From Pseudomonadota bacterium (GTDB lineage Bacteria; Pseudomonadota; Gammaproteobacteria; Steroidobacterales; Steroidobacteraceae): 15,741 bases of DNA. The translations under genes and the position numbers were made by a program. Shown here piece after piece: positions 6,699 through 14,604 of this stretch; position 1 is the first letter of the stretch; each line of letters begins with the position of its first letter. Where the stretch lies: positions 1 through 15,741 of the forward strand of contig JAKBBE010000060.1 of the NCBI GenBank assembly GCA_021826035.1, written 5' to 3'. The notes under the pieces were generated by a model that saw only the letters and a program-made list of their open reading frames with translations, had not been told where the DNA came from and ran no database searches.

Positions 6699-7481
6699 AT
6701 GGACTCGAGTGACCGAGGCGCCGCCGACTACGGCAGCCTGTTGAGTTACGATGCGGGCACGGACCTCCTCGCCGGCCGGATCATCCTGTTGAGCGGCGCG
6801 GCGCAGGGCATCGGCCGCGCCGTTGCGCTGCGCTATGCGCGGCACGGCGCGCAGCTCGTGTTGCTCGACTGGGACCGCGCGGGGCTGGAGTCACTCAACG
6901 ACGAACTGGCGAGCCTCGGTGCCATCGAACCGCTGCTCTGTCCGGCCGATCTGTCCGGTATCACGATCGCCGGTCTGCGCGAGATTGCCGCGCGCATCGA
7001 TGAGCGCTTCGGACGACTCGACGGCCTGCTCAACAATGCGGCCTGGATCGGTGCGCTGACGCCCTTCGAGCACTATCCGCCGGCGACCTGGACCAAGGTC
7101 ATGAACATCAATCTGGCGGCACCGTTCTTCCTCACCCAGTGGTGCATGCCGCTGCTGCACAAGGCGCCCGATCCGGTCGTCGGCTTCTCGCTGCATGCGG
7201 CGGACCGGGCGTTCTGGGGCGGCTTCGCCATGGCCAAGGGCGCGCAGGAAGCGCTCATCGGGGTGTTGGCCGACGAATATCACGCCGGCAGTGCGCATCC
7301 GCTGCGCGTGTTCGGGATCGACACCGGGGCGGTGATGACCCCCGGGCGGCGGCTGCACTACCCGGGTGAGCCGAGCGGGGCGCATCCGACGCCGCAAGAG
7401 GTCACCGGACCGTACCTGTACGCCATGGGACCGCAGGCCCGCGGACACAGTCCGCTGCTGCTGCGCGCCGCGGCGCGATAG
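6699..7481 (+). CDS. YciK-like short-chain dehydrogenase with altered active site
   Basis: This 260-residue protein has a Rossmann fold. The nucleotide-binding loop is SGAAQGIG (32-39), NNAA is at 112-115, and MNINLAAPFFLTQ (135-147) matches the helix that carries the conserved Asn. The region WGGFAMAKGAQEALIGVLADEY and the later LRVFGIDTGAVMTP align with E. coli YciK (WGAYAASK, LRVNCINPGGTRT). The catalytic Tyr of YxxxK is Phe176 here, with Lys180 kept; the codon is TTC. Ser164 is near the expected catalytic Ser but one place off. The protein may therefore bind NAD(P) without normal dehydrogenase activity, or use another mechanism. ATG 6699 was chosen because the fold begins about 25 residues later; the frame is open upstream with low-quality sequence. 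It is transcribed away from the bc1 operon. Substrate unknown. Confidence 0.85.
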   Translation: MDSSDRGAADYGSLLSYDAGTDLLAGRIILLSGAAQGIGRAVALRYARHGAQLVLLDWDRAGLESLNDELASLGAIEPLLCPADLSGITIAGLREIAARIDERFGRLDGLLNNAAWIGALTPFEHYPPATWTKVMNINLAAPFFLTQWCMPLLHKAPDPVVGFSLHAADRAFWGGFAMAKGAQEALIGVLADEYHAGSAHPLRVFGIDTGAVMTPGRRLHYPGEPSGAHPTPQEVTGPYLYAMGPQARGHSPLLLRAAAR

Positions 7482-7489
7482 CGCATGAA

Positions 7490-7513
7490 CGCCCCGGCGC
7501 CCGGCCGGGGGCG
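7490..7513. repeat. GC-rich hairpin between the SDR gene and pepN
   Basis: CGCCCCGGC (7490-7498) pairs with GCCGGGGGCG (7504-7513) with one bulged base and a 5-base loop, 8 bases after the dehydrogenase stop. There is no T-run after it on the plus strand, so it is not a canonical intrinsic terminator. It could slow RNA polymerase or protect the RNA end. The remaining bases up to pepN show no other feature. Confidence 0.35.
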
Positions 7514-7647
7514 CTCGAAGGGCTGCCCGTGCGGCGGCGGGGGCGCATGATCGGCCCGGGGACGGCCGTTCCCAGCGGAATCCCTCCGCCCTTCGTGGTA
7601 GTTTTCCCGCTCATCCTCCCATCGCATTTTCGGATTCCGGACGCGCC

Positions 7648-10317
7648 ATGCCCGACTCCCCCCGATCTGCCGCCGCCGCCCCCCCCGCGCCGCGCGAGAC
7701 CCGGCTCGCGGACTACCAGCCGCCCGCCTACCTCATCGATACGGTCCGACTGGAATTCACCCTCGACCCTGAGGCCACCCGGGTGCGCTCGGGGCTTGCG
7801 CTGCGCCGCAATCCTGCGCTCGAGCGGCGCGCGGCGCTGCGGCTCGAGGGAGCCGGTCAGCCGGTGCTGGCCATGGCCATCGACGGCATCGCGCTGAGCG
7901 CCGAGCGCTGGCGCCTGCAAGACACCGCGCTCGTGATCGATGCGGTTCCGGACAGCTGCCTGCTCGAGATCGAGACCCGCATCGACCCGGCGGCGAATAC
8001 GGAGCTCTCGGGCCTGTACGTCTCGAACGGTGCCTTTTTCACTCAGTGCGAAGCGGAGGGCTTCCGCCGCATCACCTATTTCCCGGACCGCCCGGACGTG
8101 ATGGCGCGCTACACGGTGAGCATCACCGCCGATCGCGCCACCTGCCCGGTGATGCTCTCGAACGGCAACCCCGGACCGCTGGAGCTGCTGCCCGACGGGC
8201 GCCACCGCATCACCTGGATCGACCCGCACCCGAAGCCCTGCTACCTGTTCGCACTGGTCGCCGGCGCGCTGGTCGCCGTGCGCGACCGATTCACCACCCG
8301 CTCGGGACGCGAGGTGGCGCTGGCGATCTGGGTGCGCCCCGGCGACCAAGGGCGCTGCGCGCACGCCATGCGCTCACTGCAGGCGGCGATGCGGTGGGAC
8401 GAGGAGCGGTTCGGCCTCGAATACGACCTCGACGTGTTCAACATCGCGGCCGTGTCCGACTTCAACATGGGCGCGATGGAGAACAAGGGTCTGAACATCT
8501 TCAACACCAAGTGCGTGCTCGCCGACCCCGAGACCGCCACGGACACCGACTACCAGAGCATCGAGTCGGTAGTCGCCCACGAGTACTTCCACAACTGGAC
8601 CGGCAATCGCGTCACCTGCCGCGACTGGTTCCAGCTGTCGCTGAAGGAGGGGCTGACGGTCTACCGCGACCAGGAATTCAGCATGGATCAGGGCTCGCGC
8701 GCGGTGAAACGCATCGGCGACGTACGCCTGCTGCGCGAGGCGCAGTTCCGTGAGGACGCCGGTCCCCTCGCCCATCCGGTGCAGCCCGACCGCTACGAGG
8801 CGATCGACAATTTCTACACCGCGACCGTGTACAACAAGGGGGCTGAAGTCATCCGCATGATGGCCACCATCATCGGTCGCGATGCGTTTCGCCGCGGCAT
8901 GGACCTGTACTTCGCCCGCCACGACAATCAGGCCGTCACCATCGATGAGTTCGTCGCGGCAATGGCAGACGCCTCGGGCGTCGATCTGAGCCGCTTCAAG
9001 GACTGGTACCACCAGGCCGGCACGCCCGAGCTCACCGTCACCGACGAATACGACGACGCCAGCGGCCGCTACGTGCTCAACGTCACGCAGCGCACGCCGC
9101 CGACGCCCGGCCAGCCGCACAAGAGGGCGCTGGTCGTGCCGCTTGCCCTGGGGCTGCTCGATCAGACCGGGGCCCCCCTGCCTGCTCGGCTCGCCGGGGA
9201 GGCGGCGACGCCCGCCGGCCCGCGCGTGCTGCTGGCCGATGCCGAGCAGTCCCGCTTCGTGTTCGAAGCGCTGCCCCGCCGGCCGGTGCCCTCTTTGTTG
9301 CGGGGATTTTCCGCCCCGGTGCGCCTCAGCGGCCTGAGCGCCGCGCAGCTGCGCCTGCTGGCCACCCACGACAGCGATCCGTTCGTCCGCTGGGACGCCG
9401 GCCAGCGCTACGCCACCGACGTGATGCTGGCGATGGCACAGGCCTGGCGCCGGGGCGAGACGCCCGAGCTCGAGCCGGCGGTGATCGATGCGGCGGCCGC
9501 GACGCTCGCGACGGCCGAGGCCGATCCGGCCTTTGCGGCCCAGGCGCTCGTGCTGCCGGGGGAGGCGTACCTCGCCGATCAGCTCGAGCTCGTCGATCCG
9601 GAGGCGATCCACGCGGCACGTGAGGCGACCAAGCGCGCACTGGGGCAGGCGCTGCGCACGGAACTGCGCGCCACCTACGAGCGGCTCAGCGACTCCGGAC
9701 CGTACCGCATCGACGGCGGGTCGATCGGTCGGCGCGCGCTGCGCAACACCTGCCTCGCCTATCTGCTCGCCGCCGGCGAGGCCGACGGCCTGAGGCTCGC
9801 CAAGTCCCAGTTCGACCGCGCCGGGAACATGACCGACGTGCTGGCGGCGCTCGCCGCGCTGTCTCATGTCGAGTGCCCGGAGCGCACCGAGGCGTTGCAG
9901 GCATTTCATGCCCGCTGGCACACCGATGCGCTGGTGCTCGACAAGTGGTTCGCCATCCAAGCGTGCGCCTCTTTGCCGCAAACCCCCGCGGCCGTGCGCG
10001 CCCTGGCGGCCCATGCCGATTTCGATCTGCGCAATCCGAACCGGGTGCGCGCGCTGGTCGGCACCTTCAGCAGCCGCAACCCGGTGCACTTCCACAGCGC
10101 CTCGGGCGCCGGCTACGCCTTCCTCGCCGACACCATCCTCGCGCTCGATCCGGTCAATCCGCAGGTCGCCGCCCGGCTGGTCGCTCCGCTGTGTCCGTGG
10201 CGGCGGATGGACCCCGAGCGCCGGGCGAAGATGCGCGCCGAGCTGCAGCGCATCCTGGCGGACGCACGATTGAGCCGCAACACCCATGAGATGGCCGCAC
10301 GCGGACTCGCCGCTTGA
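7648..10317 (+). CDS. pepN: Aminopeptidase N (M1 family zinc metallopeptidase)
   Basis: This 889-residue cytoplasmic exopeptidase removes N-terminal residues from peptides. The domains follow the PepN order: N-terminal beta domain (about 15-200), catalytic thermolysin-like domain (about 200-450), then a beta-sandwich and a C-terminal helical domain. The exopeptidase motif GAMEN is at 275-279, with Glu278 binding the free N-terminus. The zinc site HEYFH is at 311-315 with Glu334 as third ligand and Glu312 as catalytic base. Tyr395 (TVYNKGAEV) is the transition-state Tyr. E. coli PepN has 870 residues, so the protein is full length. ATG 7648 has only a weak Shine-Dalgarno site but gives the expected N-terminus. 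The gene stands alone: 166 bases after the dehydrogenase and 580 before the next gene. Confidence 0.97.
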   Translation: MPDSPRSAAAAPPAPRETRLADYQPPAYLIDTVRLEFTLDPEATRVRSGLALRRNPALERRAALRLEGAGQPVLAMAIDGIALSAERWRLQDTALVIDAVPDSCLLEIETRIDPAANTELSGLYVSNGAFFTQCEAEGFRRITYFPDRPDVMARYTVSITADRATCPVMLSNGNPGPLELLPDGRHRITWIDPHPKPCYLFALVAGALVAVRDRFTTRSGREVALAIWVRPGDQGRCAHAMRSLQAAMRWDEERFGLEYDLDVFNIAAVSDFNMGAMENKGLNIFNTKCVLADPETATDTDYQSIESVVAHEYFHNWTGNRVTCRDWFQLSLKEGLTVYRDQEFSMDQGSRAVKRIGDVRLLREAQFREDAGPLAHPVQPDRYEAIDNFYTATVYNKGAEVIRMMATIIGRDAFRRGMDLYFARHDNQAVTIDEFVAAMADASGVDLSRFKDWYHQAGTPELTVTDEYDDASGRYVLNVTQRTPPTPGQPHKRALVVPLALGLLDQTGAPLPARLAGEAATPAGPRVLLADAEQSRFVFEALPRRPVPSLLRGFSAPVRLSGLSAAQLRLLATHDSDPFVRWDAGQRYATDVMLAMAQAWRRGETPELEPAVIDAAAATLATAEADPAFAAQALVLPGEAYLADQLELVDPEAIHAAREATKRALGQALRTELRATYERLSDSGPYRIDGGSIGRRALRNTCLAYLLAAGEADGLRLAKSQFDRAGNMTDVLAALAALSHVECPERTEALQAFHARWHTDALVLDKWFAIQACASLPQTPAAVRALAAHADFDLRNPNRVRALVGTFSSRNPVHFHSASGAGYAFLADTILALDPVNPQVAARLVAPLCPWRRMDPERRAKMRAELQRILADARLSRNTHEMAARGLAA

Positions 10318-10897
10318 GGGCTGCGGCGCGCCCTGAGACGCGCCACCGGCGATCGAGAGCTGCGCGGTCGCGGCGGCGCGCCACGCGCCGTGAGCCGATG
10401 CGCCCCTTTCCATCGATGGGCTGTGTGCTTGGCCACATCCCTGCGCACACGGCTCGGGCACAATAGGCACTGAGGCGCCACCGCCCACGACTCGCGGTGC
10501 ACCGCCCCTGGCGTACCGGCAGCAGGTCACAGGCGCCGCCCCCGCCGGCAGTCCTCGCTCTCGCCCGGAACCATCCGACGGCGCCCATGCGCCAGGGACC
10601 CCGTGAGCGCAAAACCCGTACGGCCGAGGCTCACTCCGCGGTTGACATGCAGGGGGCAGACCGGGCAAGTTCTCCGCCTGTCGCCGTTTTGCGACGTTCG
10701 TCATCGGGGTTCGCCCGCCGGCCGGCGGCGACGATGACGGCGGTGCCGACGTCGCGGACCCCGCGAGCACGGGCTCGCACCCCGGGACGGATCACGGACT
10801 GCGCCGGACGGCGGCGCGGCCCGCTCGATATTTCTAGTTTTTGGGCGGCTGCGGCCGCGACGGCGCGCCGCTGAGGCGGCGCCGGTGGAGAATGTGC
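10318..10897. other. Intergenic region pepN to HlyD-type gene, no gene recognised
   Basis: Short frames in this stretch are Arg/Ala/Pro-rich without motifs. Small GC hairpins occur at 10325-10344 (GGCGCG/CGCGCC, just after pepN) and 10763-10778 (GCGAGC/GCTCGC), neither with a T-run. A perfect -35-like TTGACA is at 10642-10647 but no good -10 box follows at 16-18 bases. An AT-rich patch at about 10829-10844 (with GATATT) may belong to the promoter of the next gene. I saw no RNA gene. Confidence 0.4.
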
Positions 10898-12190
10898 ATG
10901 AGTGTTGAGCCAGAGTCGCTGCGAGTTCCCCCATGGGAGGGCCACAAGCCCCTGCCGCAGCATCCGTGGTGGCGGCGGCACAGCGGCTGGATCGTCGCGG
11001 CACTGATCGCGCTGCTCGCCGGTGCCGGCTGGGCCTGGCAGGTTCGCACGCGCAACGTCGCCCACGTCGCTCTGCGCAGCCTGTCGATCGGCACGGTGGA
11101 GTACGGCACCTTCCCCGTGCGGGTGAAGGCCACGGGCAAACTCTTTCCGGCACAGTCGCGCTGGATCGCCGCACCGAACACCGGCGTGGTCGAGCAGGTC
11201 TGGGTCGAGCCCGGTCAACGGGTTCGTCGCGGCGCACCGCTCGTGACGCTCTCGAACCCGCAACTGGCCAACTCGGCGCAAAGCGCCGTGGCGGCCCTGG
11301 CCGCCGCGAAGGCGGAGCTGATCGCGCAGCAGCAGAGCGAACAGAGCGCAGTCCTGAATGAACGCTCAAGGATCGCGAGCATGAAAGTGCACCTGGAGAG
11401 CTCCGCGATGCACGTCGCGGCCGACCGCAAGCTCGCAGCCGAGGGGATCGTCGGACACTACCAGTACGCGGACGAGAAGCTGCGCTACGGGCTGCAGCAA
11501 AAGCAGCTGCACCTGGAGGTGCAGCGCCTGGCGCGCCTGAGATCGGGCAATCGCGCGCTGCTGCGCGCCGAACGGGAGCGCGTCGAACAGCAGGCCGTGT
11601 TGACGGCGCTGCGCGAGTCGGAACTCGCCACCCTCACCGTACGGGCACCGGTCGCCGGCCAGATCGAGGAAATCAACGCACAGATGGGCCAGGAGGTTGC
11701 CCTGGGCGCAGACCTCGCGCGCATCAGTTCGCCCGATGCGCTCATGGCGCAACTGCACGTGAGCCAGTACTCCGCAGCGAGCGTCAAGCCCGGACTGCGA
11801 GTGAGCATCGACACGCATGACGGCATCGTTGCCGGGCAGGTGCTGCGCGTCGACCCAACCGTCAATGGCGGTGTGGTCACGGTGTACGTGCGCCTCACCG
11901 GCACGCTGCCGGCCGGCTCACGCGCCAACGAAAGCGTGGATGCGACGCTGCGCGTGGCGACGCTACACCATGTCGATTTCGTCGCGCGACCGAACGGCGT
12001 CGCAAGCGGCAAGAAGGCGCGTGTCTTCGTTCTGACGGCCAAGGGCGGCCGGGCCGTGCGGCGCAAGGTACGCTTTGGCGTCGGCTCGATCCATCGCATC
12101 GAAGTGCTCTCGGGATTACATGCCGGTGAGCGCATCGTGCTGTCGGTGCCCTCGGTCGACCGCGACGAGCAGGTGCTCGCACTGCACTGA
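10898..12190 (+). CDS. HlyD/MacA-type membrane fusion protein (efflux periplasmic adaptor)
   Basis: This 430-residue protein has a short cytoplasmic N-terminus, one membrane helix (about 30-47) and a periplasmic body. The first half of the lipoyl-like barrel-sandwich is APNTGVVEQVWVEPGQRV (92-109). A helical hairpin rich in Ala, Gln and Glu follows (about 121-245). The second lipoyl half is LTVRAPVAGQIEEINAQMGQ (246-265), then a beta-barrel domain and a membrane-proximal domain ending at 430. Such adaptors bridge an inner-membrane ABC or RND transporter to an outer-membrane channel. ATG 10898 was chosen because GGTGGAG lies 7 bases upstream; ATG 10892 is two codons earlier. No transporter gene is next to it: upstream is pepN and downstream is a convergent amidohydrolase with only 15 bases between. 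Substrate cannot be told. Confidence 0.88.
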   Translation: MSVEPESLRVPPWEGHKPLPQHPWWRRHSGWIVAALIALLAGAGWAWQVRTRNVAHVALRSLSIGTVEYGTFPVRVKATGKLFPAQSRWIAAPNTGVVEQVWVEPGQRVRRGAPLVTLSNPQLANSAQSAVAALAAAKAELIAQQQSEQSAVLNERSRIASMKVHLESSAMHVAADRKLAAEGIVGHYQYADEKLRYGLQQKQLHLEVQRLARLRSGNRALLRAERERVEQQAVLTALRESELATLTVRAPVAGQIEEINAQMGQEVALGADLARISSPDALMAQLHVSQYSAASVKPGLRVSIDTHDGIVAGQVLRVDPTVNGGVVTVYVRLTGTLPAGSRANESVDATLRVATLHHVDFVARPNGVASGKKARVFVLTAKGGRAVRRKVRFGVGSIHRIEVLSGLHAGERIVLSVPSVDRDEQVLALH

Positions 12191-12205
12191 GCGCAGTCCC
12201 CGGCC

Positions 12206-13345
12206 TCAGTGCGCGGCGGCGGCCAGATCGATCGCGGTCCACGCCATCGCGAGCGCCCCCTCGGCGAGCGCCTGATCGGCATCGGGGCTGACGCAATGGG
12301 CCGCGAACTCCGGCTGGTGATTGACCGCCGGCAGGGAATTGATGCCGATCATCGGATGGATCGAGGGGACGGCGAGCGAGACGTTGCCCATGTCGGTCGA
12401 TGCCGTCGGCCGGTTCTCCCACACCTCGGGGTTCGGAAACGACCGCCCGATCTGCTCGGCGTTGCGCCGATACAGCTCGGCCAGGCGCGCATCGTGGCGC
12501 ATCTGCGCATACGGCTTCTCGCCCCCGACGATCCGGACACTCGCGCCGGTGGCGAGCGCCCCGGCCTCGAAGCAGCGATGCACCCGCTCGCGCAACTCGG
12601 CCAGCTGTTCGAGCGTTTCGGCACGGATGATGTAGCGCGCCGAGGTGTGCGCCGGCACGACGTTCGGCGCATCGCCGCCGTGGGTGACGATGCCGTGAAT
12701 GCGATCCGTATCGCGGATGTGTTGGCGCAGCAACCCGATGGCGGTCTGCGCCACGGTGAGCGCATCGGCGGCATTGATGCCGAGCTCGGGGAATGCCGAG
12801 GCATGGGACGCCTTGCCGGTGCAGTGGACGTCGAACATCGAGGCGGCGATGATCTTCGCGCGGCACATGTCGATCGGCGCCGGGTGCACCATCATGGCCG
12901 CGTCGATTCCGGCGAACGCACCGCGCTCGAGCAGCAGGATCTTGCCACTGGCATTGCCGACCTCCTCGGCGGGCGTGCCGATCACACTCACCGTCAGGCC
13001 GATCTCGTCCGCGACCTGCGCAGCGGCGATGGCCGCTCCCACTGCAGCGGCGGCGATGATGTTGTGTCCGCAGGCGTGTCCGATGGCCGGCAGGCTGTCG
13101 TACTCGGCGCAGAACGCCACGTGCAGCGGCCCGGCGCCGGCGCGGGCGCGAAACGCGGTGGGCAGATCGCAGATGCCCTTCTCGACCGCGAAACCCGCCT
13201 CACTCAGACGCTCGCACAGCCACGCGCTCGCCTTCTCCTCCTCGAAGCCGAGCTCCGGGTGAGCATGGATGCGGTGACTCAATGCGATCAAATCGCTGCG
13301 GACCGATTCCAGGCGCTCGCGCGCTCCCGCTTTGGCATTGCTCAT
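12206..13345 (-). CDS. M20 family amidohydrolase (ACY1L2/PM20D2- or AbgB-like)
   Basis: This 379-residue metallohydrolase of the M20D type probably cleaves an amide bond of an N-acyl amino acid or small peptide. HRIHAHPELGFEEEKAS (24-40) is the family N-terminal signature. DSLPAIGHACGHN (83-95) holds the metal ligands Cys92 and His94. GTPAEEVGN (123-131) has the Glu pair 127/128, and VHPAP (153-157) gives His154. The dimerisation domain follows with HCTGKASHAS (174-183), and STDMGNVSLAVPSIHPMIG near the C-terminus completes the site. GHACGHN is the form seen in PM20D2-like and p-aminobenzoyl-glutamate hydrolases; the true substrate is not known. ATG 13345 was chosen; a GTG one codon before is possible. 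No signal peptide is seen. It lies 64 bases after the leftward CBS gene, across two hairpins, so the two may share a transcript. Confidence 0.9.
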   Translation of the reverse strand: MSNAKAGARERLESVRSDLIALSHRIHAHPELGFEEEKASAWLCERLSEAGFAVEKGICDLPTAFRARAGAGPLHVAFCAEYDSLPAIGHACGHNIIAAAAVGAAIAAAQVADEIGLTVSVIGTPAEEVGNASGKILLLERGAFAGIDAAMMVHPAPIDMCRAKIIAASMFDVHCTGKASHASAFPELGINAADALTVAQTAIGLLRQHIRDTDRIHGIVTHGGDAPNVVPAHTSARYIIRAETLEQLAELRERVHRCFEAGALATGASVRIVGGEKPYAQMRHDARLAELYRRNAEQIGRSFPNPEVWENRPTASTDMGNVSLAVPSIHPMIGINSLPAVNHQPEFAAHCVSPDADQALAEGALAMAWTAIDLAAAAH

Positions 13346-13355
13346 CACGGCCCCC

Positions 13356-13377
13356 GCTGATGCTGGCGCGCATCAGC
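13356..13377. repeat. Hairpin just upstream of the M20 gene
   Basis: GCTGATGC (13356-13363) and GCATCAGC (13370-13377) form a perfect 8-bp stem with a 6-base loop. On the minus strand it ends 10 bases before the ATG of the amidohydrolase. There is no T-run, so termination is unlikely. It may affect translation of the second gene or be a protein-binding site. Confidence 0.5.
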
Positions 13378-13380
13378 ATA

Positions 13381-13407
13381 GCACCGAGCGCATCGATGCA
13401 GCGGTGC
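13381..13407. repeat. Second hairpin at the end of the leftward CBS gene
   Basis: GCACCG (13381-13386) pairs with CGGTGC (13402-13407). Inside lies the perfect palindrome GCATCGATGC (13390-13399). On the minus strand it begins two bases after the CBS stop codon and directly precedes the hairpin at 13377-13356. No T-run follows. It may mark an RNA processing or stabilising point between the two genes. Confidence 0.45.
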
Positions 13408-13409
13408 GC

Positions 13410-13847
13410 TCAGTGCTCGTGCCGCGCCTGGCGGCCGAGCAGGCGCGCAAGCGCATCGAGCTGCCCGGCCACGGCCGGCAACAGATCATCGAGCGTGACG
13501 ATGCCGAGCAGCACTCCGGCAGGATCCACGACCGGCGCTCGCCGTACGCCGCGCCGACGCATCAGCTCGATCGCGTCGGTCAGCTCACTCGATTCGCGCA
13601 GCGTCAACAGCTCGACGCTCATGACGTCCCCGACGGTCAGCGTAAACACGTCCGCCCGCTGCGTGATCTCGGCCCGCATGACATCGCGGTCCGTGACGAT
13701 GCCAAGTGGCCGAGCTGAGGCTCCAGGTTGGTCGACCACGACCACCGCACCCACATGACGGCGATGCATTTCGCGCACCGCATCAAGCACCGGCTCCTCG
13801 GCCGTGACCGGATGGACATCGCGGCTGCACAGATCCCCGATTCGCAT
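13410..13847 (-). CDS. Two-CBS-domain protein, leftward paralogue
   Basis: This 145-residue soluble protein consists almost wholly of two CBS motifs (about 1-62 and 72-130), a Bateman module that usually binds adenosine nucleotides. Signatures are VGAVVVVD and GIVTDRDV in the first half and GVRRAPVVD and GIVTLDDLL in the second. A short tail ends at LARLLGRQARHEH. No catalytic or DNA-binding domain is attached, so it probably acts as a ligand sensor on a partner. The start is firm: GGGAGGTG lies 5 bases before ATG 13847, its GGAGG core 7 bases before. It is divergent from a paralogue at 13965 with 117 bases between, and followed on the same strand by the M20 amidohydrolase. Confidence 0.93.
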   Translation of the reverse strand: MRIGDLCSRDVHPVTAEEPVLDAVREMHRRHVGAVVVVDQPGASARPLGIVTDRDVMRAEITQRADVFTLTVGDVMSVELLTLRESSELTDAIELMRRRGVRRAPVVDPAGVLLGIVTLDDLLPAVAGQLDALARLLGRQARHEH

Positions 13848-13909
13848 CGACGCACCTCCCGCACGGCGGACTCTCGCACCCCCGTGCGCCGCGGACCATC
13901 AGCACTCAT

Positions 13910-13939
13910 ACGCATGGCACGGCGCGCAGCGCCATGCGT
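13910..13939. promoter_or_regulatory. Inverted repeat between divergent CBS genes
   Basis: ACGCATGGC (13910-13918) is the exact reverse complement of GCCATGCGT (13931-13939), with a 12-base spacer. It lies inside the 117-base region shared by the two divergent CBS genes, ending 9 bases before the Shine-Dalgarno site of the rightward gene. It may be an operator serving both genes, or a stem-loop in the rightward leader. A TTGACG box on the minus strand (13942-13937) overlaps it, but no good -10 follows. Confidence 0.5.
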
Positions 13940-13964
13940 CAATAGTTTAAGGAGGTGTTCCGCC

Positions 13965-14405
13965 GTGAATACCGGGCAAATTGCGAGCATACCGGCCGTG
14001 ACGGTTCCTGTGGGGGCCTCGCTCGAACAGGCCGCCGAGCTCATGCTGCGCTGGCACACCGGCGCGGTGGTGGTCACGGAGAATCTCGGCGGACACCTCC
14101 GTGTCGCCGGCATGCTCACCGACCGGGATATCGTGCGGGCGCGCCTGAAGCACTCCGGCGCGCTCTCGACGCTGAATGTCGCGGACGTGATGACGGTGCA
14201 GCCGCTGGTGCTGGAGGCGAACGTCGGCATCGACAATGCGCTGCGCAACCTGCAGGCCCGCGAGGTGCGCCGGGCACCGGTGGTCGATCGCGACGGCGCA
14301 CTGCTCGGGGTGGTCTCGACGGACGATTTGCTGCGGGTCATCGCCGCGCAGCTCGACGGCCTGGCGCAGCTGGTCGGCCGGCAAGGTCACTGCACAACGC
14401 CCTGA
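13965..14405 (+). CDS. Two-CBS-domain protein, rightward paralogue
   Basis: This 146-residue protein starts with GTG at 13965, seven bases after a near-perfect Shine-Dalgarno sequence AAGGAGGTG (13949-13957). The frame is open further upstream, but that part would overlap the divergent gene and its promoter. Two CBS motifs are visible: TGAVVVTENLGG and GMLTDRDIVRA, then ADVMTVQPL, VRRAPVVDRDGALLGVVSTDDLL and a tail AAQLDGLAQLVGRQ. The leftward neighbour has the same length and the same tail pattern (GQLDALARLLGRQ), so the two are paralogues, probably from a duplication with inversion. The function is likely adenine-nucleotide sensing for an unknown partner. The next gene rightward starts 199 bases later. 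Confidence 0.92.
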   Translation: MNTGQIASIPAVTVPVGASLEQAAELMLRWHTGAVVVTENLGGHLRVAGMLTDRDIVRARLKHSGALSTLNVADVMTVQPLVLEANVGIDNALRNLQAREVRRAPVVDRDGALLGVVSTDDLLRVIAAQLDGLAQLVGRQGHCTTP

Positions 14406-14451
14406 GCGGGGTCGCAGCCATCGCTCGGTCGATCTTCCGTTCAAATACAAA

Positions 14452-14468
14452 CGATTGCATTCCAATCG
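14452..14468. promoter_or_regulatory. Short inverted repeat upstream of the micro-ORF
   Basis: CGATTG (14452-14457) and CAATCG (14463-14468) are exact reverse complements with a 5-base spacer, in an AT-richer patch after the CBS gene stop. It could be a small operator or a weak hairpin. No T-run follows. Arms of six bases can arise by chance, so this is tentative. Confidence 0.25.
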
Positions 14469-14604
14469 GAGAGCGCCCCGTCAAGAACTCCCCACGGCCC
14501 GCATACGTTGCTCCCGGCATCGGCGCACCGCTGCGCTGCGTATCGTACCGTTATCAGAGGGCGTGGCACCCGCTGCGCACACCGATCAACAACCGGAGGG
14601 TTTC

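Noticed and set aside
10429..10446. Sigma-54-like GG-N10-GC pattern (TTGGCC...TGC) after pepN
   Set aside because: Only the most basic GG/GC spacing fits. The rest departs from the consensus, it is more than 450 bases from the next start, and such matches are common in GC-rich DNA.
10642..10647. Perfect -35 hexamer TTGACA upstream of the HlyD-type gene
   Set aside because: No acceptable -10 box lies 16-18 bases downstream (CAAGTT is the best), so I did not list it as a promoter.
8374..10770. A 798-residue open frame on the minus strand across most of pepN and the following spacer
   Set aside because: It lies antisense to a clearly real pepN, has repetitive Arg/Gly/Ala/His composition and no motif. 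Long antisense frames are expected in GC-rich genes.
12206..14405. Idea that the CBS pair and M20 hydrolase form a toxin-antitoxin or defence module
   Set aside because: None of the proteins has a toxin, nuclease or nucleotide-cyclase motif, and base composition does not differ visibly from the surrounding core genes.
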